From: Halomonas sp. A40-4
GTDB taxonomy: Bacteria; Pseudomonadota; Gammaproteobacteria; Pseudomonadales; Halomonadaceae
Assembly (NCBI RefSeq): GCF_015767635.1
Contig: NZ_CP065230.1
Span: 2,666,001 to 2,730,000 of the forward strand
Direction: 5' to 3'
Length of the DNA: 64,000 nt
Shown here: piece after piece, positions 15,737-26,148 of the stretch
Numbering within the stretch: position 1 is the stretch's first letter
Layout: each line of letters starts with the position of its first letter
Notes under the pieces: generated by a model
Told to the model about the DNA's origin: nothing
The model's database searches: none
The model's input: only the letters and a program-made list of their open reading frames with translations
Translations under genes and position numbers: made by a program

Positions 15737-16135
15737 ATGGCAAAAATCGAAAAATCCCCGGATCAATGGCAAGAAAAACTCACGCCGGAGCAGTATCGCG
15801 TCACTCGTGAAAAAGGCACTGAGCGGCCGTTTACCGGGGACTACCAAGTCAGAGAGGTGCAAGGTATCTACCATTGCGTTTGCTGCCATGCCCCTCTATT
15901 CGAGAACGAACACAAGTTTGATGCAGGCTGCGGCTGGCCAAGCTTTGACCGTCCGCTTGGCACCCGCTGCGTCGAAGAGCATCAGGACACTACACATGGC
16001 ATGGTGCGCACCGAAGTGGTGTGTTCCCACTGCGATGCGCATCTTGGCCACGTATTCCCCGATGGCCCCCCCGAGAGTACCGGCTTGCGCTACTGTATCA
16101 ACTCGGTAGCCCTTGAGTTTCATCCCGACGAATAG
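15737..16135 (+). CDS. msrB: Peptide-methionine (R)-S-oxide reductase
   Basis: A 132-residue MsrB that reduces methionine-R-sulfoxide in proteins. Zinc-binding CxxC pairs are C47/C50 and C96/C99, and the catalytic cysteine is C120 in RYCINS. The conserved GCGWPSF and [10 protein letters not shown] blocks are intact. GAGAGGAG precedes the ATG. It appears to stand alone, between the TRAP operon and a convergent chemoreceptor gene. Two copies of an ACGATAGTG motif lie upstream (15657 and 15688), of unclear meaning. Confidence 0.96.
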   Translation: MAKIEKSPDQWQEKLTPEQYRVTREKGTERPFTGDYQVREVQGIYHCVCCHAPLFENEHKFDAGCGWPSFDRPLGTRCVEEHQDTTHGMVRTEVVCSHCDAHLGHVFPDGPPESTGLRYCINSVALEFHPDE

Positions 16136-16143
16136 ATGTTACC

Positions 16144-16173
16144 CATTGCGCCCACCAAGTGGCGGGCGCAATG
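16144..16173. terminator. Hairpin between msrB and the convergent chemoreceptor gene
   Basis: A perfect 10-bp stem (CATTGCGCCC / GGGCGCAATG) with a 10-base loop lies between the two converging stops. There is no clear T-run on either side, so it may work with other factors. Confidence 0.5.
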
Positions 16174-16192
16174 ATCTGCGCGCACCCTAGCG

Positions 16193-18358
16193 TTAGAACT
16201 CATCCCATTGATCAGCAGTTTCAGTCGCCACCTCGCGCGCTTTCGTCGATGAAGAATGGCTGGGTAATGCCTTGGCGGTTTTCTGAGTGGCTTGATTCAT
16301 TCTTTCCAGATGTGCGCGAGCTATTTTGATGCTCTCTTCCTGAGCCCCTTCCAGGCGGAATGCGTCCACCACGTTAGCCAACTCGAAAGCTTCCAGGGAC
16401 AGGTTATCCGCCGACGCGGCAATCGACTGCACCTTGGTGGCGTTTTGCTGGGTGACGTTATCCATTTCAGCAATCGCCGAATTGATTTCCCCAATTCCGC
16501 TACTCTGCTCACTGGATGCCGTGCTGATTGACTCCATCAGCTCGCTTACCTGGTTGACCTGGCGCATAACGGCGTCGATCGCTTTCTCGGCCTCCTCCAC
16601 GGCGCTTCGCCCGCCGGTGACTTCCTGAGTGGTGCTGTCGATCATGCGACGAATTTCCTGGGCGGCTTCAGCGCTTCGCCCGGCAAGGTTACGTACCTCA
16701 CTGGCCACCACCGCAAACCCTCGACCATGCTCGCCAGCCCTGGCGGCTTCCACAGAGGCATTCAAGGCAAGAATATTGGTCTGGAAGGCGATGCCGTCAA
16801 TCACGCTGATCATTTCGGTCATTTTTTCAGCACTTTGAGCAATCCGCTGCATACGCTCAACCAGCTGCTGCATCTGCTCGCTGGTTTGCTGAGTACTGTG
16901 CGAGTTCTGTACGGCCAATTCGCTCGCCTTGCGGGCATTGTCGGTATTCTGCTGCACGGTCGAAGTCATTTCTTCCATGCTCGAGGCCGTTTCCTGCAGC
17001 GACGATGCCTGCTGCTCAGTACGCGACGCCAGTTCCTCATTTTCGGCGGCAATCTGCTGAATGGCCGGGGTAACCACCGAGACACGGTTTTCAACGTCAC
17101 CCACAATACCTGACAGGCTAAAACGCATCGTATCGAGCGAGTACAGAAGCTCACCTAGCTCATCACCGGTTTGGCGACGCTCCCGGGCCGCCAGGTTGCC
17201 CGCGGCAATCTGGAAGGTCACGTAGCGCGCGCCGGCCAGGCTACGCAGCACCGATTTCAGAATCAGCACGCTCAAGCCGATCATGACCGCCGCGCCCAGC
17301 CCCATCAGCACCAGCTGGGCAATCATCATCTGCTGGCGGCCCTGGTCGGCCTCCGCCAGCATCTCGGCAGCAAAGGTTCGTTCGCTTTCAACCAGTTGGC
17401 TGACCTCGGCTTGCAACGTTTGCGTGCCGGGCTTGACGATATCGTTGAAGGCGACAAAGGCGTCGTAGCTCTCCTTCTCGACCAGGGCGGTCACCGCCTG
17501 ATCGACCCCGTCGCTCCAGTTGCCGAGCGCTGAGCCAAAGGACTGCAGTGCCTGGCTGTCGGGATCTTCATCGGCGCGGTATTCGTCCCAGCGCGCCTCG
17601 ATCCTTTCCCGTTTTGTGCCGACCGACGCGGCCAGTTCATCGGCGTCCACGGCGCGCGGATTGAGCACGGCGGGATCCAGCTCATCCACTACCTGCCCGG
17701 CGGCCTGTTCGATTCCCTGCAGGCTCGCGACGTCATCCAGTCCCGAGCGGCTCAGGGTATCCAGGCGATCTCCGGAGACCATCAATCCGTAAATACCCAG
17801 TCCACCAGCAATCCCTATCAGCGCCACGGACGCCAGCACCATGCCGATCAGCTTTGCGCGCAGGCTGGTGAGCTTGAAGCGCGAGACGATGCCGATAACC
17901 CCCTTGCGTCGAAGCTCACCGCGTACCAGGGTGTAGTGCCTGGATTTGCCTTTCTCACGCATCTCGGCGTAGACCTTTTCCGCCTTGGCAACGGCCTTGG
18001 GACTCGCCTTTCGGCGTACCGATGTATACCCCACGATACGGTCACCGTCACGCAGTGGAGCAAGCGTGGCATGCACCCAGTAATGATCACCGTTTTTACG
18101 GCGGTTCTTGACCAGGCCCTGCCAGGTAGTGCCTGCCTGCAGGGTTTTCCATAAATTCGCAAAGGCCGCTTCGGGCATATCCGGGTGTCGAATTAAATTA
18201 TGCGGCGCGCCAATCAACTCATCGCGGGAGTAACCACTTACTTCAACAAACGTCGGGTTCGCATAGGTCACGTTGCCTTTCAAGTCCGAGCGCGATATCA
18301 GCACGGTCTCTTCAGTTAATGGGTATTCTTGCTGCGTGACGGGTTGGTTGTTGCGCAT
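16193..18358 (-). CDS. aer: Aer-like energy-taxis chemoreceptor with PAS and periplasmic domains
   Basis: A 721-residue receptor. Residues 1-120 form a PAS domain very close to E. coli Aer, with the FAD-related residues R57, H58, D60 and W70 at the same positions and the shared [11 protein letters not shown] block. A first membrane helix lies at about 170-193 and a second at about 345-370. Between them is a roughly 150-residue four-helix-bundle-like periplasmic domain that E. coli Aer lacks. HAMP and a full methyl-accepting signalling domain follow (hairpin tip near [24 protein letters not shown]). The C-terminus ends in QWDEF, resembling the CheR/CheB-docking pentapeptide. It should sense redox or oxygen through FAD, perhaps integrated with an outside signal. 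Confidence 0.9.
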   Translation of the reverse strand: MRNNQPVTQQEYPLTEETVLISRSDLKGNVTYANPTFVEVSGYSRDELIGAPHNLIRHPDMPEAAFANLWKTLQAGTTWQGLVKNRRKNGDHYWVHATLAPLRDGDRIVGYTSVRRKASPKAVAKAEKVYAEMREKGKSRHYTLVRGELRRKGVIGIVSRFKLTSLRAKLIGMVLASVALIGIAGGLGIYGLMVSGDRLDTLSRSGLDDVASLQGIEQAAGQVVDELDPAVLNPRAVDADELAASVGTKRERIEARWDEYRADEDPDSQALQSFGSALGNWSDGVDQAVTALVEKESYDAFVAFNDIVKPGTQTLQAEVSQLVESERTFAAEMLAEADQGRQQMMIAQLVLMGLGAAVMIGLSVLILKSVLRSLAGARYVTFQIAAGNLAARERRQTGDELGELLYSLDTMRFSLSGIVGDVENRVSVVTPAIQQIAAENEELASRTEQQASSLQETASSMEEMTSTVQQNTDNARKASELAVQNSHSTQQTSEQMQQLVERMQRIAQSAEKMTEMISVIDGIAFQTNILALNASVEAARAGEHGRGFAVVASEVRNLAGRSAEAAQEIRRMIDSTTQEVTGGRSAVEEAEKAIDAVMRQVNQVSELMESISTASSEQSSGIGEINSAIAEMDNVTQQNATKVQSIAASADNLSLEAFELANVVDAFRLEGAQEESIKIARAHLERMNQATQKTAKALPSHSSSTKAREVATETADQWDEF

Positions 18359-18450
18359 AATGATCCCTGTGAAGAATGTATTTTTTCTAAGAAGCTTTTA
18401 TGGATATCGACCTTGAGCGTAAAAACTAAATAGTGATCTACAAAGAAAAA

Positions 18451-18474
18451 AACGCTATCCGAGAGGATAGCGTT
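18451..18474 (-). terminator. Rho-independent terminator downstream of lon
   Basis: A perfect 10-bp stem (AACGCTATCC / GGATAGCGTT) with a 4-base loop. On the minus strand it is followed by a T-rich run (complement of AAAGAAAAA). It lies about 110 bp past the lon stop and before the aer gene on the same strand. Confidence 0.85.
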
Positions 18475-18583
18475 TAAAGGTTATACAGGACTAAACGTTA
18501 ATGGCCAGAAAGGCTAATTTAACGATGATAATCGTTAGCAGTGTCATCAATTAAGCAAGTCAATGACTAATTCGCTTAATGAG

Positions 18584-21028
18584 CTATTTGAATACAACCT
18601 TGGCCACATCACGATAGCGATTGGCAAAGTGCACTGTCATGCCTTCTCTGAGGTAATCGGGCAGCTCTTCATAATCACGCCGGTTTGCCTCCGGCAGGAT
18701 GACTTCAAAGATGTCACTGCGGCGCGCCGCAATCACTTTTTCGCGAATCCCGCCCACAGGCAGTACCTGGCCGGTGAGCGTCAGCTCACCCGTCATGGCC
18801 AGAGGACGGTCAATAGCCTGATGCCTGGCCAGTGACAGCAGCGCCGTGGTCATGCTGACCCCCGCCGAGGGACCATCTTTGGGCGTGGCACCTTCCGGCA
18901 CGTGCAAGTGTACAAAGGCAGAGTCGAAAAAGTCGCTATCGGCGCCGTATTCCTGCAGATGGCCAAGCGTATAGCTGTAGGCAATATTGGCAGACTCCTG
19001 CATCACATCGCCAAGTTTGCCGGTAAGCTTGAAGCCACGATCCAGAGAATGAACCTTGCCAGCTTCGATGGGCAAAGTGGCACCACCCATTGCCGTCCAG
19101 GCAAGACCGGTAACCACGCCCTCACCTTTGAGGACTTTTTCCTTGCGGAAGATGGGCGCGCCCAGGAATTCCTCGAGGTTCTTAACCGACACCTTGACGG
19201 TCTCAACGTCGTCTTCCAGCAGCTTGACGGCTGCCTTGCGCACGATGCGGTGCAGCTGTTTCTCCAGCTGACGCACCCCCGCTTCCCGGGCGTAGCCCTC
19301 AATCACCTGCTTTAGAGCGGCGTCACTGAGCTGAATACGCTTTTTGGGCAGGTTGTCGCGCTTGAGCAGCTTGGGCCAGAGGTGATGCTTGGCTATCGCC
19401 AGCTTTTCCTCGGCAATGTAGCCCGACAGACGAATTTGCTCCATGCGATCCAGCAGCGCACTCGGTATGGAATCCAGGGTATTGGCCGTACACACGAACA
19501 GCACCTTGGAGAGATCCATACGGACATCCAGATAGTGGTCGAGGAAATCGACGTTCTGCTCCGGGTCGAGTACCTCGAGCAACGCCGATGCCGGATCCCC
19601 TTGGAAAGACTGGCCCAGCTTGTCGATTTCATCCAGCATGATCACCGGATTCTCGACTTCGACTTCCTTGAACGACTGAACCAGCTTGCCGGGCATCGCG
19701 CCCACGTAGGTACGGCGGTGTCCCTTGATCTCGGCCTCATCGCGCATGCCGCCGACGGAAAAGCGATAGAACTGACGACCCAGCGCTTCGGCAATCGAAC
19801 GCCCAACAGAGGTTTTACCCACGCCAGGCGGGCCTACCAGCAGCAGAATCGAGCCGCCAACATCGCCCTTGAAGGACCCTTCGGCGAGGAATTCGACAAT
19901 CCGTTCCTTGACGTCTTTCAAGCCGTCGTGATCACGGTCCAGGACTTGTCTGGCATGATTCAGATCCAACTGGTCAGGACTGGTCACGCCCCATGGCAGC
20001 GACGTCAGCCAGTCAAGATAATTGCGTGTCGTGCCGTACTCAGGCGAACCGGTTTCCAGTACGCTGAGCTTGTCCAGTTCATCGTCGATCCGCGACTGGA
20101 CCCGCTCGGGCACCACCAGCGATTCCAGGCGGGCGCGGAAGGTATCGACATCGTTTTCACGGTCGTCCTTGGAAATACCCAATTCGCGCTGGATCACCTT
20201 GAGCTGCTCGCGGAGGAAAAACTCACGCTGACGCTCCTGCATCTGCGCGTTGACCTGCTCGCTGATTTCGCTTTGCAGCTGTGCAACGTCAATCTCCTTG
20301 CGCAGCAGTGGCAGTACCTTCTGCATGCGCTCAGCAACATCCAGCGTCGACAGCACATCCTGAAGCTCCGGACCCTTGGCAGAGGTAATCGCCGCGGCAA
20401 AGTCGGTCAGCGGACCGGGTTCGTGCGGGCTGAAACGGTTCAGGTAGTGCTTGAGCTCTTCGCCGTACAGCGGATTAATGGGCAGCAATTCCTTGATCCC
20501 ATTAATAATCGCCATCGCATAAGCGCGGGTTTCTTCGTTTTCTGCATCCACCGGCTCTTTGGGGTAACTCACTTCAACCAGGTAAGGCGGCGTGCTGGAT
20601 AGCCAACGCTGAATCTTGAAGCGCTGCACACCCCGGGCGATAAACTGGATCTGCTGATCCTCACCCTTCATCTTGTGAACTTTGACCGCCGTGCCAATGG
20701 TCGGAAAGCCTTCACTATCCAGGGAGTCGATACCCTGCTCACCCACATAAGCAACCCCTACAGTCTGGTGCGGGGTATTACCCACCCGGCGCATGGTCTC
20801 TTCCCAGCGTTCACGATTGATGACCAGCGGTTGCACCTGGGCGGGAAAGAAGGGCCGATTATGGATCGGTAGCAGATAGATACGTTCGGGAAGCATGTCA
20901 CTGGCGGGCACCATTGAGTTGACACGCTCACCGTCTGATCGGAATTGGTCGTCCTCACCCTGCGAGGTCGGATCGTTGTCGTCCTGCACGTTAAAGTGGT
21001 CGTCTCGGTCAAATTCCTGGTCGCTCAT
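18584..21028 (-). CDS. lon: ATP-dependent protease Lon
   Basis: An 814-residue Lon. The LonN domain begins around residue 48, Walker A (GPPGVGKTS) is at about 398, and the catalytic serine is S721 in DGPSAGVS with the lysine about 43 residues later in [10 protein letters not shown] chose ATG21028 (MSDQEF), 4 bases after GGAGGG. The protein carries an acidic, probably disordered N-terminal leader of about 45 residues (rich in D, E, Q and N) absent from E. coli Lon (784). Lon degrades misfolded and regulatory proteins in the cytoplasm. A sigma-32-like promoter lies just upstream. Confidence 0.97.
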   Translation of the reverse strand: MSDQEFDRDDHFNVQDDNDPTSQGEDDQFRSDGERVNSMVPASDMLPERIYLLPIHNRPFFPAQVQPLVINRERWEETMRRVGNTPHQTVGVAYVGEQGIDSLDSEGFPTIGTAVKVHKMKGEDQQIQFIARGVQRFKIQRWLSSTPPYLVEVSYPKEPVDAENEETRAYAMAIINGIKELLPINPLYGEELKHYLNRFSPHEPGPLTDFAAAITSAKGPELQDVLSTLDVAERMQKVLPLLRKEIDVAQLQSEISEQVNAQMQERQREFFLREQLKVIQRELGISKDDRENDVDTFRARLESLVVPERVQSRIDDELDKLSVLETGSPEYGTTRNYLDWLTSLPWGVTSPDQLDLNHARQVLDRDHDGLKDVKERIVEFLAEGSFKGDVGGSILLLVGPPGVGKTSVGRSIAEALGRQFYRFSVGGMRDEAEIKGHRRTYVGAMPGKLVQSFKEVEVENPVIMLDEIDKLGQSFQGDPASALLEVLDPEQNVDFLDHYLDVRMDLSKVLFVCTANTLDSIPSALLDRMEQIRLSGYIAEEKLAIAKHHLWPKLLKRDNLPKKRIQLSDAALKQVIEGYAREAGVRQLEKQLHRIVRKAAVKLLEDDVETVKVSVKNLEEFLGAPIFRKEKVLKGEGVVTGLAWTAMGGATLPIEAGKVHSLDRGFKLTGKLGDVMQESANIAYSYTLGHLQEYGADSDFFDSAFVHLHVPEGATPKDGPSAGVSMTTALLSLARHQAIDRPLAMTGELTLTGQVLPVGGIREKVIAARRSDIFEVILPEANRRDYEELPDYLREGMTVHFANRYRDVAKVVFK

Positions 21029-21081
21029 GAACCCTCCAATCAACACCTGCCGGTGGCGATTGCCGCTCGGCTTTGTGATGG

Positions 21082-21110
21082 AAATGCGGGCACATCAGAC
21101 AAACTTCAAC
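21082..21110 (-). promoter_or_regulatory. Candidate sigma-32 (heat-shock) promoter of lon
   Basis: On the minus strand, GTTGAAG (21104-21110) and CCCGCATTT (21082-21090) are 13 bp apart, close to the sigma-32 consensus of CTTGAAA and CCCCATNTA. It lies about 55 bp before the lon start. lon is heat-shock controlled in many proteobacteria, which supports the call. Confidence 0.6.
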
Positions 21111-21119
21111 CGTTGACGC

Positions 21120-22376
21120 TCAGGGCCATAGATTGGGCATTGGACGACCATTGACGCGCCACTGGCCACGCACCACGTCGAACGCCAGTTCCTGAGTACC
21201 CAACGGCAGCCCCAACCAGAGGGCCGCGACGGTCGGGGCATCGTGCCAGGTAAAGTCCCCGTCGATACGCTCACGCCAACGCGCCTGCTCTTCAGGCTCA
21301 TCCAGCTTGGTGATGTCCAACTTGTCCAGCTGGCGGTTGTCAAAGAACAGCGCGCCATCGGCATCCAATCGAATCCCCAGCAGCGGACTGTCGACAGCGA
21401 TGGTCGAGACATCCAACCGCGGTGAATCGCTTAACAGCTGACGCAAGTCGGGCTGCAGGCGAGTCAGGGTTCCCTCCGCCAAGGGTAAGCGAGCATCGCC
21501 CCATGCGGCTTCCTGGCGCAGTTGACGTATGGTATCGCGCACCGCATCGGCATTGATCCGGGAAAGCTCCATTTCCATATGGCCGTTTTGCAGTAACGGC
21601 GTGTCCGGCGCTTCGGAAGGCACCCTGACCTCGCCAATATGCAGCTCTCCTTTCACGCGCAACTCCTGCTCGTCGAGCATCATCCGGCTACTGACATCAA
21701 GCGGGGCTATTTGCACATCAAAAGCAGGGTAGGACAGCGCCACATTCTCGATATGTAGAGAATCGTACTGGGTAAAGTGGTAGGCGTCTTCGGTGTAGGT
21801 GTAGCGGCTCTCCAACGTCGAGGGCCCGACACGCAGCTCGGCCGGCCCATCGGTAATGGTCAGTTGATCCATCAGCGCCCGTAGCCGCCAATCGCCGTAA
21901 ACGCCCTCTAGGCGCAGCCGACCACCGCGCACGGCTAATTCCCTGCCGTTTTGCTGAATAACGAAGGGAGCAAGCGCCAGACGCAGTTCGCTGTGACCGC
22001 TCAATGTGTGGTAAGTGCCTTGCCAACGCGGTACGGAAGGCGCAGATACCTCCCCCAACGCTTGCTGAAGGACGGTATCGAGGCGAGGCAAAAGCGTGCC
22101 TTCCACGTCGGTGCTTAAAAGACCGTGACGGGCCGTGTAGCTAAGCTCCAGTCGCCAGGGCCGCCCGAGCAAAGGCGAAAGAACCAATCGGCCTTGTGAG
22201 GTTAACCATCCCTGATCGCTTTCAGTACGCGTCACCCGCCACTCACCGCGGGCGGCCAGGTCATCCAGCGCCTGACGCAGGCTGCGCTCGAACAACACGC
22301 TTGAAAGCAGCTGTGCCGCTACCCATAGCACGGCTATTACCGCCAGAACGGGGACAATCAAACGTTCCTTGCGCAT
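21120..22376 (-). CDS. YdgA-like DUF945 family protein
   Basis: A 418-residue protein with one N-terminal membrane segment (about 7-28, LIVPVLAVIAVLWVAAQLL) and a long beta-rich remainder, as expected for DUF945/YdgA. Repeating patterns such as SLHIENVALSYPAFDVQIAPLDV resemble the AsmA-like repeats of the family. It is probably anchored in the inner membrane with a periplasmic body. Function is unknown. It lies between pgpA and lon in the same direction, with its own gaps on either side. Confidence 0.8.
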   Translation of the reverse strand: MRKERLIVPVLAVIAVLWVAAQLLSSVLFERSLRQALDDLAARGEWRVTRTESDQGWLTSQGRLVLSPLLGRPWRLELSYTARHGLLSTDVEGTLLPRLDTVLQQALGEVSAPSVPRWQGTYHTLSGHSELRLALAPFVIQQNGRELAVRGGRLRLEGVYGDWRLRALMDQLTITDGPAELRVGPSTLESRYTYTEDAYHFTQYDSLHIENVALSYPAFDVQIAPLDVSSRMMLDEQELRVKGELHIGEVRVPSEAPDTPLLQNGHMEMELSRINADAVRDTIRQLRQEAAWGDARLPLAEGTLTRLQPDLRQLLSDSPRLDVSTIAVDSPLLGIRLDADGALFFDNRQLDKLDITKLDEPEEQARWRERIDGDFTWHDAPTVAALWLGLPLGTQELAFDVVRGQWRVNGRPMPNLWP

Positions 22377-22424
22377 GGCATCTCCCTTGAGCCAAACGCG
22401 CCAACGGGCAGCGTTATTAAACGG

Positions 22425-22898
22425 TCAATGCAGCCAAAACCACAGATGCATTATGCTCCAGGCGTAGATCCCTGCCATCACATCATCGATCATGATGCCA
22501 AACCCGCCGGCCACCCTCCGGTCCGCCCAGCGGATAGGCCAGGGTTTGAATACATCGAAAATGCGGAACACCAAAAAGCCCCACAGTGCAGATTCCCATG
22601 AAAACGGCACCGCCGCCATGGTAATCCAGTAGCCGACAAATTCATCCCAAACGATCCCGGAATGATCATGCACCCCTAAATCGTTGGACGTTCTATCGCA
22701 CAGCCATACGCCGATCACAAAGGCGACAAAAACAATACTTAAGTACCAGCCTAGCGACAGATCGGCCATTAACCAATAAAAAGGAATCGCCGCCAGCGTG
22801 CCAAACGTACCCGGCGCAAAAGGCACGGCACCACTGCCAAGCCCAAAGGCAAAAAAATGCGTGGGCCGACGCCAAACGCTTGCAGGGGCATGATTCAT
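22425..22898 (-). CDS. pgpA: Phosphatidylglycerophosphatase A
   Basis: A 157-residue membrane enzyme that dephosphorylates phosphatidylglycerol phosphate. Family motifs are FGLGSGAVPFAPGTFGT near the N-terminus, the acidic DRTSNDLGVHDHSGIVWDE and the C-terminal FGIMIDDVMAGIYA. Several hydrophobic segments follow. The start MNHAPASV overlaps the thiL stop by ATGA, so this is the last gene of the nrdR-rib-nusB-thiL-pgpA operon. Confidence 0.95.
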   Translation of the reverse strand: MNHAPASVWRRPTHFFAFGLGSGAVPFAPGTFGTLAAIPFYWLMADLSLGWYLSIVFVAFVIGVWLCDRTSNDLGVHDHSGIVWDEFVGYWITMAAVPFSWESALWGFLVFRIFDVFKPWPIRWADRRVAGGFGIMIDDVMAGIYAWSIMHLWFWLH

Positions 22899-23872
22899 GG
22901 CGTCTCTCCCTTGAAATGCTGCCAGCCGTGATAGCGCTGAACGGGAAGTCCATGCACGCCCAAGATGTCGCTGCACTCACCAATCACGTGGAGTGGAACG
23001 CCTGACGCAGCAAGCTGCTGGCGCGCTTGTTCGACGTGAGTCGAGGGCAACGTCACCAGTAGTTCATAGTCGTCGCCGCCGGTCAATGCGGCCTGTCGAG
23101 CCGCTTCTGGCCCCAAGGCATGTTCCAGGCCTTCAGCCAGCGGCAATGCGTCCAGCGATAACGTTGCCCCTACGCCAGATGCCTCGCGCAGATGGCCCAG
23201 ATCAGCTAACAGTCCGTCTGAAATATCAATCGCCGCGGTCGCCCACTCGCGCAACGCTTCGCCTGCCGCCAAGCGCGGCGTCGGCCATAAATAGCGCTCA
23301 AGCAGCGGGTGAGCCTTATCGCGTTCACCCTCTCGCCACAGCGCCAAACCGCCGGCTCCCCCGCCCAGCGCGCCGGTAACGGCAATCACGTCGCCAGGCC
23401 GGGCGCCGCTTCGTGTCAGCGCTGTGGTATTGGGCACGTCACCCATGACAGTCACGGCGATGGAAAGCAGGCCGGACGTGATGTCGCCACCCACCAGCGT
23501 TGTTGCGTGCCGGTCAGCCAGTGCGGCAAACCCCCGCGCATAGCCCGAGAGCCAGGCATCAGCAGCGTTATCATCGGCAAATTGCGCCTGATCAATGGTC
23601 AGCGCCATCACGCACCAACGTGACGTCGCCCCCATGGCGGCCAGGTCACTCAGCGCCACAGCCAGCGCACGGTGTCCAATGGCTTCAGCGGGTGCTTCGC
23701 CGGGGAAGTGAACATCTACCACCGAGGTATCCACACTCACCACTAGCTGGCGGCCCGGCTGTGGCGTCAGTACGGCAGCATCATCACCGACCCCCAGCGC
23801 CACGCTCCGAGAGCTCGCATCGCGACACGGCGACGTAAAATAACGTCGAATCAGATCAAATTCGGCAAGCAC
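22895..23872 (-). CDS. thiL: Thiamine-monophosphate kinase
   Basis: A 325-residue kinase that phosphorylates thiamine monophosphate to the active diphosphate. The N-terminus (EFDLIRRYF) and the ATP/Mg region (GVGDDAAVL, then DTSVVDVHF) are typical, as are AAIDISDGLLADLGH and LTGGDDYELL. It starts at GTG with AAGGGG upstream. It overlaps pgpA at its 3' end and follows nusB by about 60 bp. Confidence 0.96.
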   Translation of the reverse strand: MLAEFDLIRRYFTSPCRDASSRSVALGVGDDAAVLTPQPGRQLVVSVDTSVVDVHFPGEAPAEAIGHRALAVALSDLAAMGATSRWCVMALTIDQAQFADDNAADAWLSGYARGFAALADRHATTLVGGDITSGLLSIAVTVMGDVPNTTALTRSGARPGDVIAVTGALGGGAGGLALWREGERDKAHPLLERYLWPTPRLAAGEALREWATAAIDISDGLLADLGHLREASGVGATLSLDALPLAEGLEHALGPEAARQAALTGGDDYELLVTLPSTHVEQARQQLAASGVPLHVIGECSDILGVHGLPVQRYHGWQHFKGETP

Positions 23873-23931
23873 AAAGGCCCCTTGAACGCAACGTCAGCAA
23901 GAACGCGCAGTCACCCGGTCCATGGGGCCGG

Positions 23932-24435
23932 TTAGCGGCGACGCGCACTGACTTCGGCACTCCGCAAGCGAATGGCTAACTTGTCGAGAATGCCGTTCAC
24001 GTATTTATGGCCGTCAGTGGCACCAAACGACTTGGCCAGCTCAACGCCTTCGTTAATGACCACACGATAAGGCACTTCCATACGCCGCGACAGCTCGTAG
24101 GCTCCAAGGCGAAGAATGGCCAGCTCGACGGCATCCAGGTCTTCCAGACGACGGTCAAGCAACGGTGCTATATCCCGGTCCAGCTCCGCACTGAAACGCG
24201 ACGTATTGATCAGCAGCTCATGAAACAGCGCCTTGTCAGCAATCTCCATCACCTTGGCCCAATTCTCATGATCTTCCATGTCGGCATCAGGTAGATGGCT
24301 GCGGAATTCGGCCTCAATGGTGTTGATCGGCTTACCCGTCATGTGCCACTGATAGAGCCCTTGCACCGCCAGCTCACGCGCCGCTTGCCGGCCCTGCTGG
24401 GCAGCCGAAGGCTTGCGCTCACGACGTTCACTCAT
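23932..24435 (-). CDS. nusB: Transcription antitermination factor NusB
   Basis: A 167-residue NusB, beginning [30 protein letters not shown]. The helical core with the [14 protein letters not shown] and [11 protein letters not shown] region is diagnostic. NusB binds boxA RNA with NusE and NusG in rRNA antitermination. I chose the ATG at 24435, which overlaps the end of ribH by 8 bases; longer upstream frames are not supported by resemblance. Confidence 0.96.
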   Translation of the reverse strand: MSERRERKPSAAQQGRQAARELAVQGLYQWHMTGKPINTIEAEFRSHLPDADMEDHENWAKVMEIADKALFHELLINTSRFSAELDRDIAPLLDRRLEDLDAVELAILRLGAYELSRRMEVPYRVVINEGVELAKSFGATDGHKYVNGILDKLAIRLRSAEVSARRR

Positions 24436-24919
24436 GAGTATCACCCGGCGCAATAGCGCGCAGCAACGAAACCATTTCCATGGCCGCCATGGCCGCTTCA
24501 GTACCCTTGTTACCCGCTTTGGTACCGGCACGCTCAATGGCCTGCTCGATCGACTCGACGGTCAGCACGCCGTTGGCGATGGGCGTATCGAACTCGAGCT
24601 GTAGTTGGTTGAGGGCGGTATTGCAGCCACCCGCCACATATTCAAAATGCGGCGTTCCACCGCGGATCACCGCCCCCAGGGCGATGACCGCGTCAGGCTT
24701 CACCACCTTGAGGACACGCTTGACGGCCAGCGGCAGCTCCCAGGCACCGGGGACGTGCACAATATCGATGTGCTCCATATCAACGCCATGACGAACCAGG
24801 CTATCGACGGCGCCCTCCACCAGACTGTCTACGACATGGTGATTGAACCGGCCAACCACGATGACGTAACGGCCATCGACGTCGACAAAGGTACCTTCAA
24901 CTTGAGAAAGGGATTGCAT
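24428..24919 (-). CDS. ribH: 6,7-dimethyl-8-ribityllumazine synthase
   Basis: A 163-residue lumazine synthase. The strand [21 protein letters not shown], the [14 protein letters not shown] region and the catalytic-histidine segment [17 protein letters not shown] are all present. It condenses ribitylaminouracil with the dihydroxybutanone phosphate made by the upstream RibB domain. ATG24919 has AGGA 8 bases upstream. It lies about 30 bp after the ribB gene. Confidence 0.97.
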   Translation of the reverse strand: MQSLSQVEGTFVDVDGRYVIVVGRFNHHVVDSLVEGAVDSLVRHGVDMEHIDIVHVPGAWELPLAVKRVLKVVKPDAVIALGAVIRGGTPHFEYVAGGCNTALNQLQLEFDTPIANGVLTVESIEQAIERAGTKAGNKGTEAAMAAMEMVSLLRAIAPGDTHE

Positions 24920-24948
24920 CAATTTATTCCTGCTAAAGTGTATAACGG

Positions 24949-26106
24949 CTAAGCGGTGGACTCATCGGACGTATCGTTCGGCCCCAGCCGCTCGACGACT
25001 TCCAGGTCAAAGCCGGAAAGTGCCGAGAATTTCCAGGGCGAACTGAGCAAACGCATTTTACCCACGCCAAGATGGCGAAGTATTTGCGAGCCGGTACCGA
25101 TAGTTAAGTAATTTCCCGCGCCGTCAGAATCGCTGGTGCGCGGTTGGCGCACGCGCTCTAAAAAGACATCCAACTGGTCTTTGAGGTCTTGATGCGGGCG
25201 CCCGTCATCGATCAGCACCAACACGCCCGCAGGAGCCTCGGATATTTCGACAAGCGCTCGTTGGGCATCCCATCGACATTGCTCGTCTTTGGTCAACCCC
25301 AGCACATCACGCAAGGTGTCGGCCAGATGGACCCGCACCGTCGTGGGCTGCTCAGGCGCTGGCTGGCCCTTGACCAGGGCTAAGTGATGCGCGCCCTGAA
25401 TGCGGTCGCGAAACACATGCAGCGTCATCTCGCCCTGGGTGGTAGTAATCGGCGAGGCTTCGAGATGATCCACCGTCTGCTCATTGACGATGCGGTAGTG
25501 AATCAAATCGGCAATGGTGCCCATCTTGATGCCGTGCTCTTCAGCGAAAGCTTCAAGCTCAGGACGGCGCGCCATGCTGCCGTCATCGTTCATGACCTCA
25601 CAAATCACGCCGCTCGGGTCACAACCTGCCAGGGCTGCCAGGTCACAGGCGGCCTCGGTATGACCGGCACGACGCAGAACGCCACCGGGCTCGGCCATCA
25701 GCGGGAAGATGTGTCCCGGCTGGACGATATCGGTGGGTTTGGCATGCGGGGCAACGGCGGCCTGGACGGTCCGCGCCCGGTCGGCGGCGGAGATCCCCGT
25801 GGTCACGCCTTCGGTCGCTTCGATCGACAGGGTGAACTTGGTGCCAAACCCGGAGCCGTTGTCGCGTACCATCAGCGGCAGATTCAGCTGTTCGCAGCGC
25901 GCCCGTGTCATCGGCAAACAGATCAGGCCGCGGGCAAAGCGTGCCATGAAGTTGATATGCTCCGCCTGGACTTTTTCAGCGGCCATGATGATATCGCCTT
26001 CATTTTCGCGATCCTCGTCGTCCATGAGAATCACCATTTTGCCCTGGCGAATATCATCGACCAGTTCAGCAATGGGGGCTAGTGTCCCAGAGGAAGCGTG
26101 CGCCAT
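24949..26106 (-). CDS. ribB: 3,4-dihydroxy-2-butanone-4-phosphate synthase fused to a degenerate RibA-like domain
   Basis: A 385-residue RibB-RibA fusion. The N-terminal 200 residues are a complete Rib[30 protein letters not shown] and [15 protein letters not shown] hold the catalytic acidic residues and metal ligands. The C-terminal domain has GTP cyclohydrolase II shape but lacks the three zinc cysteines (normally CxxxC-type LRCDCG) and the arginine motif (EGRGIGL). So this is the RibBX type: RibB active, RibA part probably structural or regulatory. A separate ribA gene must exist elsewhere. It follows ribD by 42 bp, with no ribE between. Confidence 0.9.
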   Translation of the reverse strand: MAHASSGTLAPIAELVDDIRQGKMVILMDDEDRENEGDIIMAAEKVQAEHINFMARFARGLICLPMTRARCEQLNLPLMVRDNGSGFGTKFTLSIEATEGVTTGISAADRARTVQAAVAPHAKPTDIVQPGHIFPLMAEPGGVLRRAGHTEAACDLAALAGCDPSGVICEVMNDDGSMARRPELEAFAEEHGIKMGTIADLIHYRIVNEQTVDHLEASPITTTQGEMTLHVFRDRIQGAHHLALVKGQPAPEQPTTVRVHLADTLRDVLGLTKDEQCRWDAQRALVEISEAPAGVLVLIDDGRPHQDLKDQLDVFLERVRQPRTSDSDGAGNYLTIGTGSQILRHLGVGKMRLLSSPWKFSALSGFDLEVVERLGPNDTSDESTA

Positions 26107-26148
26107 GGAATCTCCAGTAAAGTTGTCGCAAGGGTGCGATTTCGCGCG

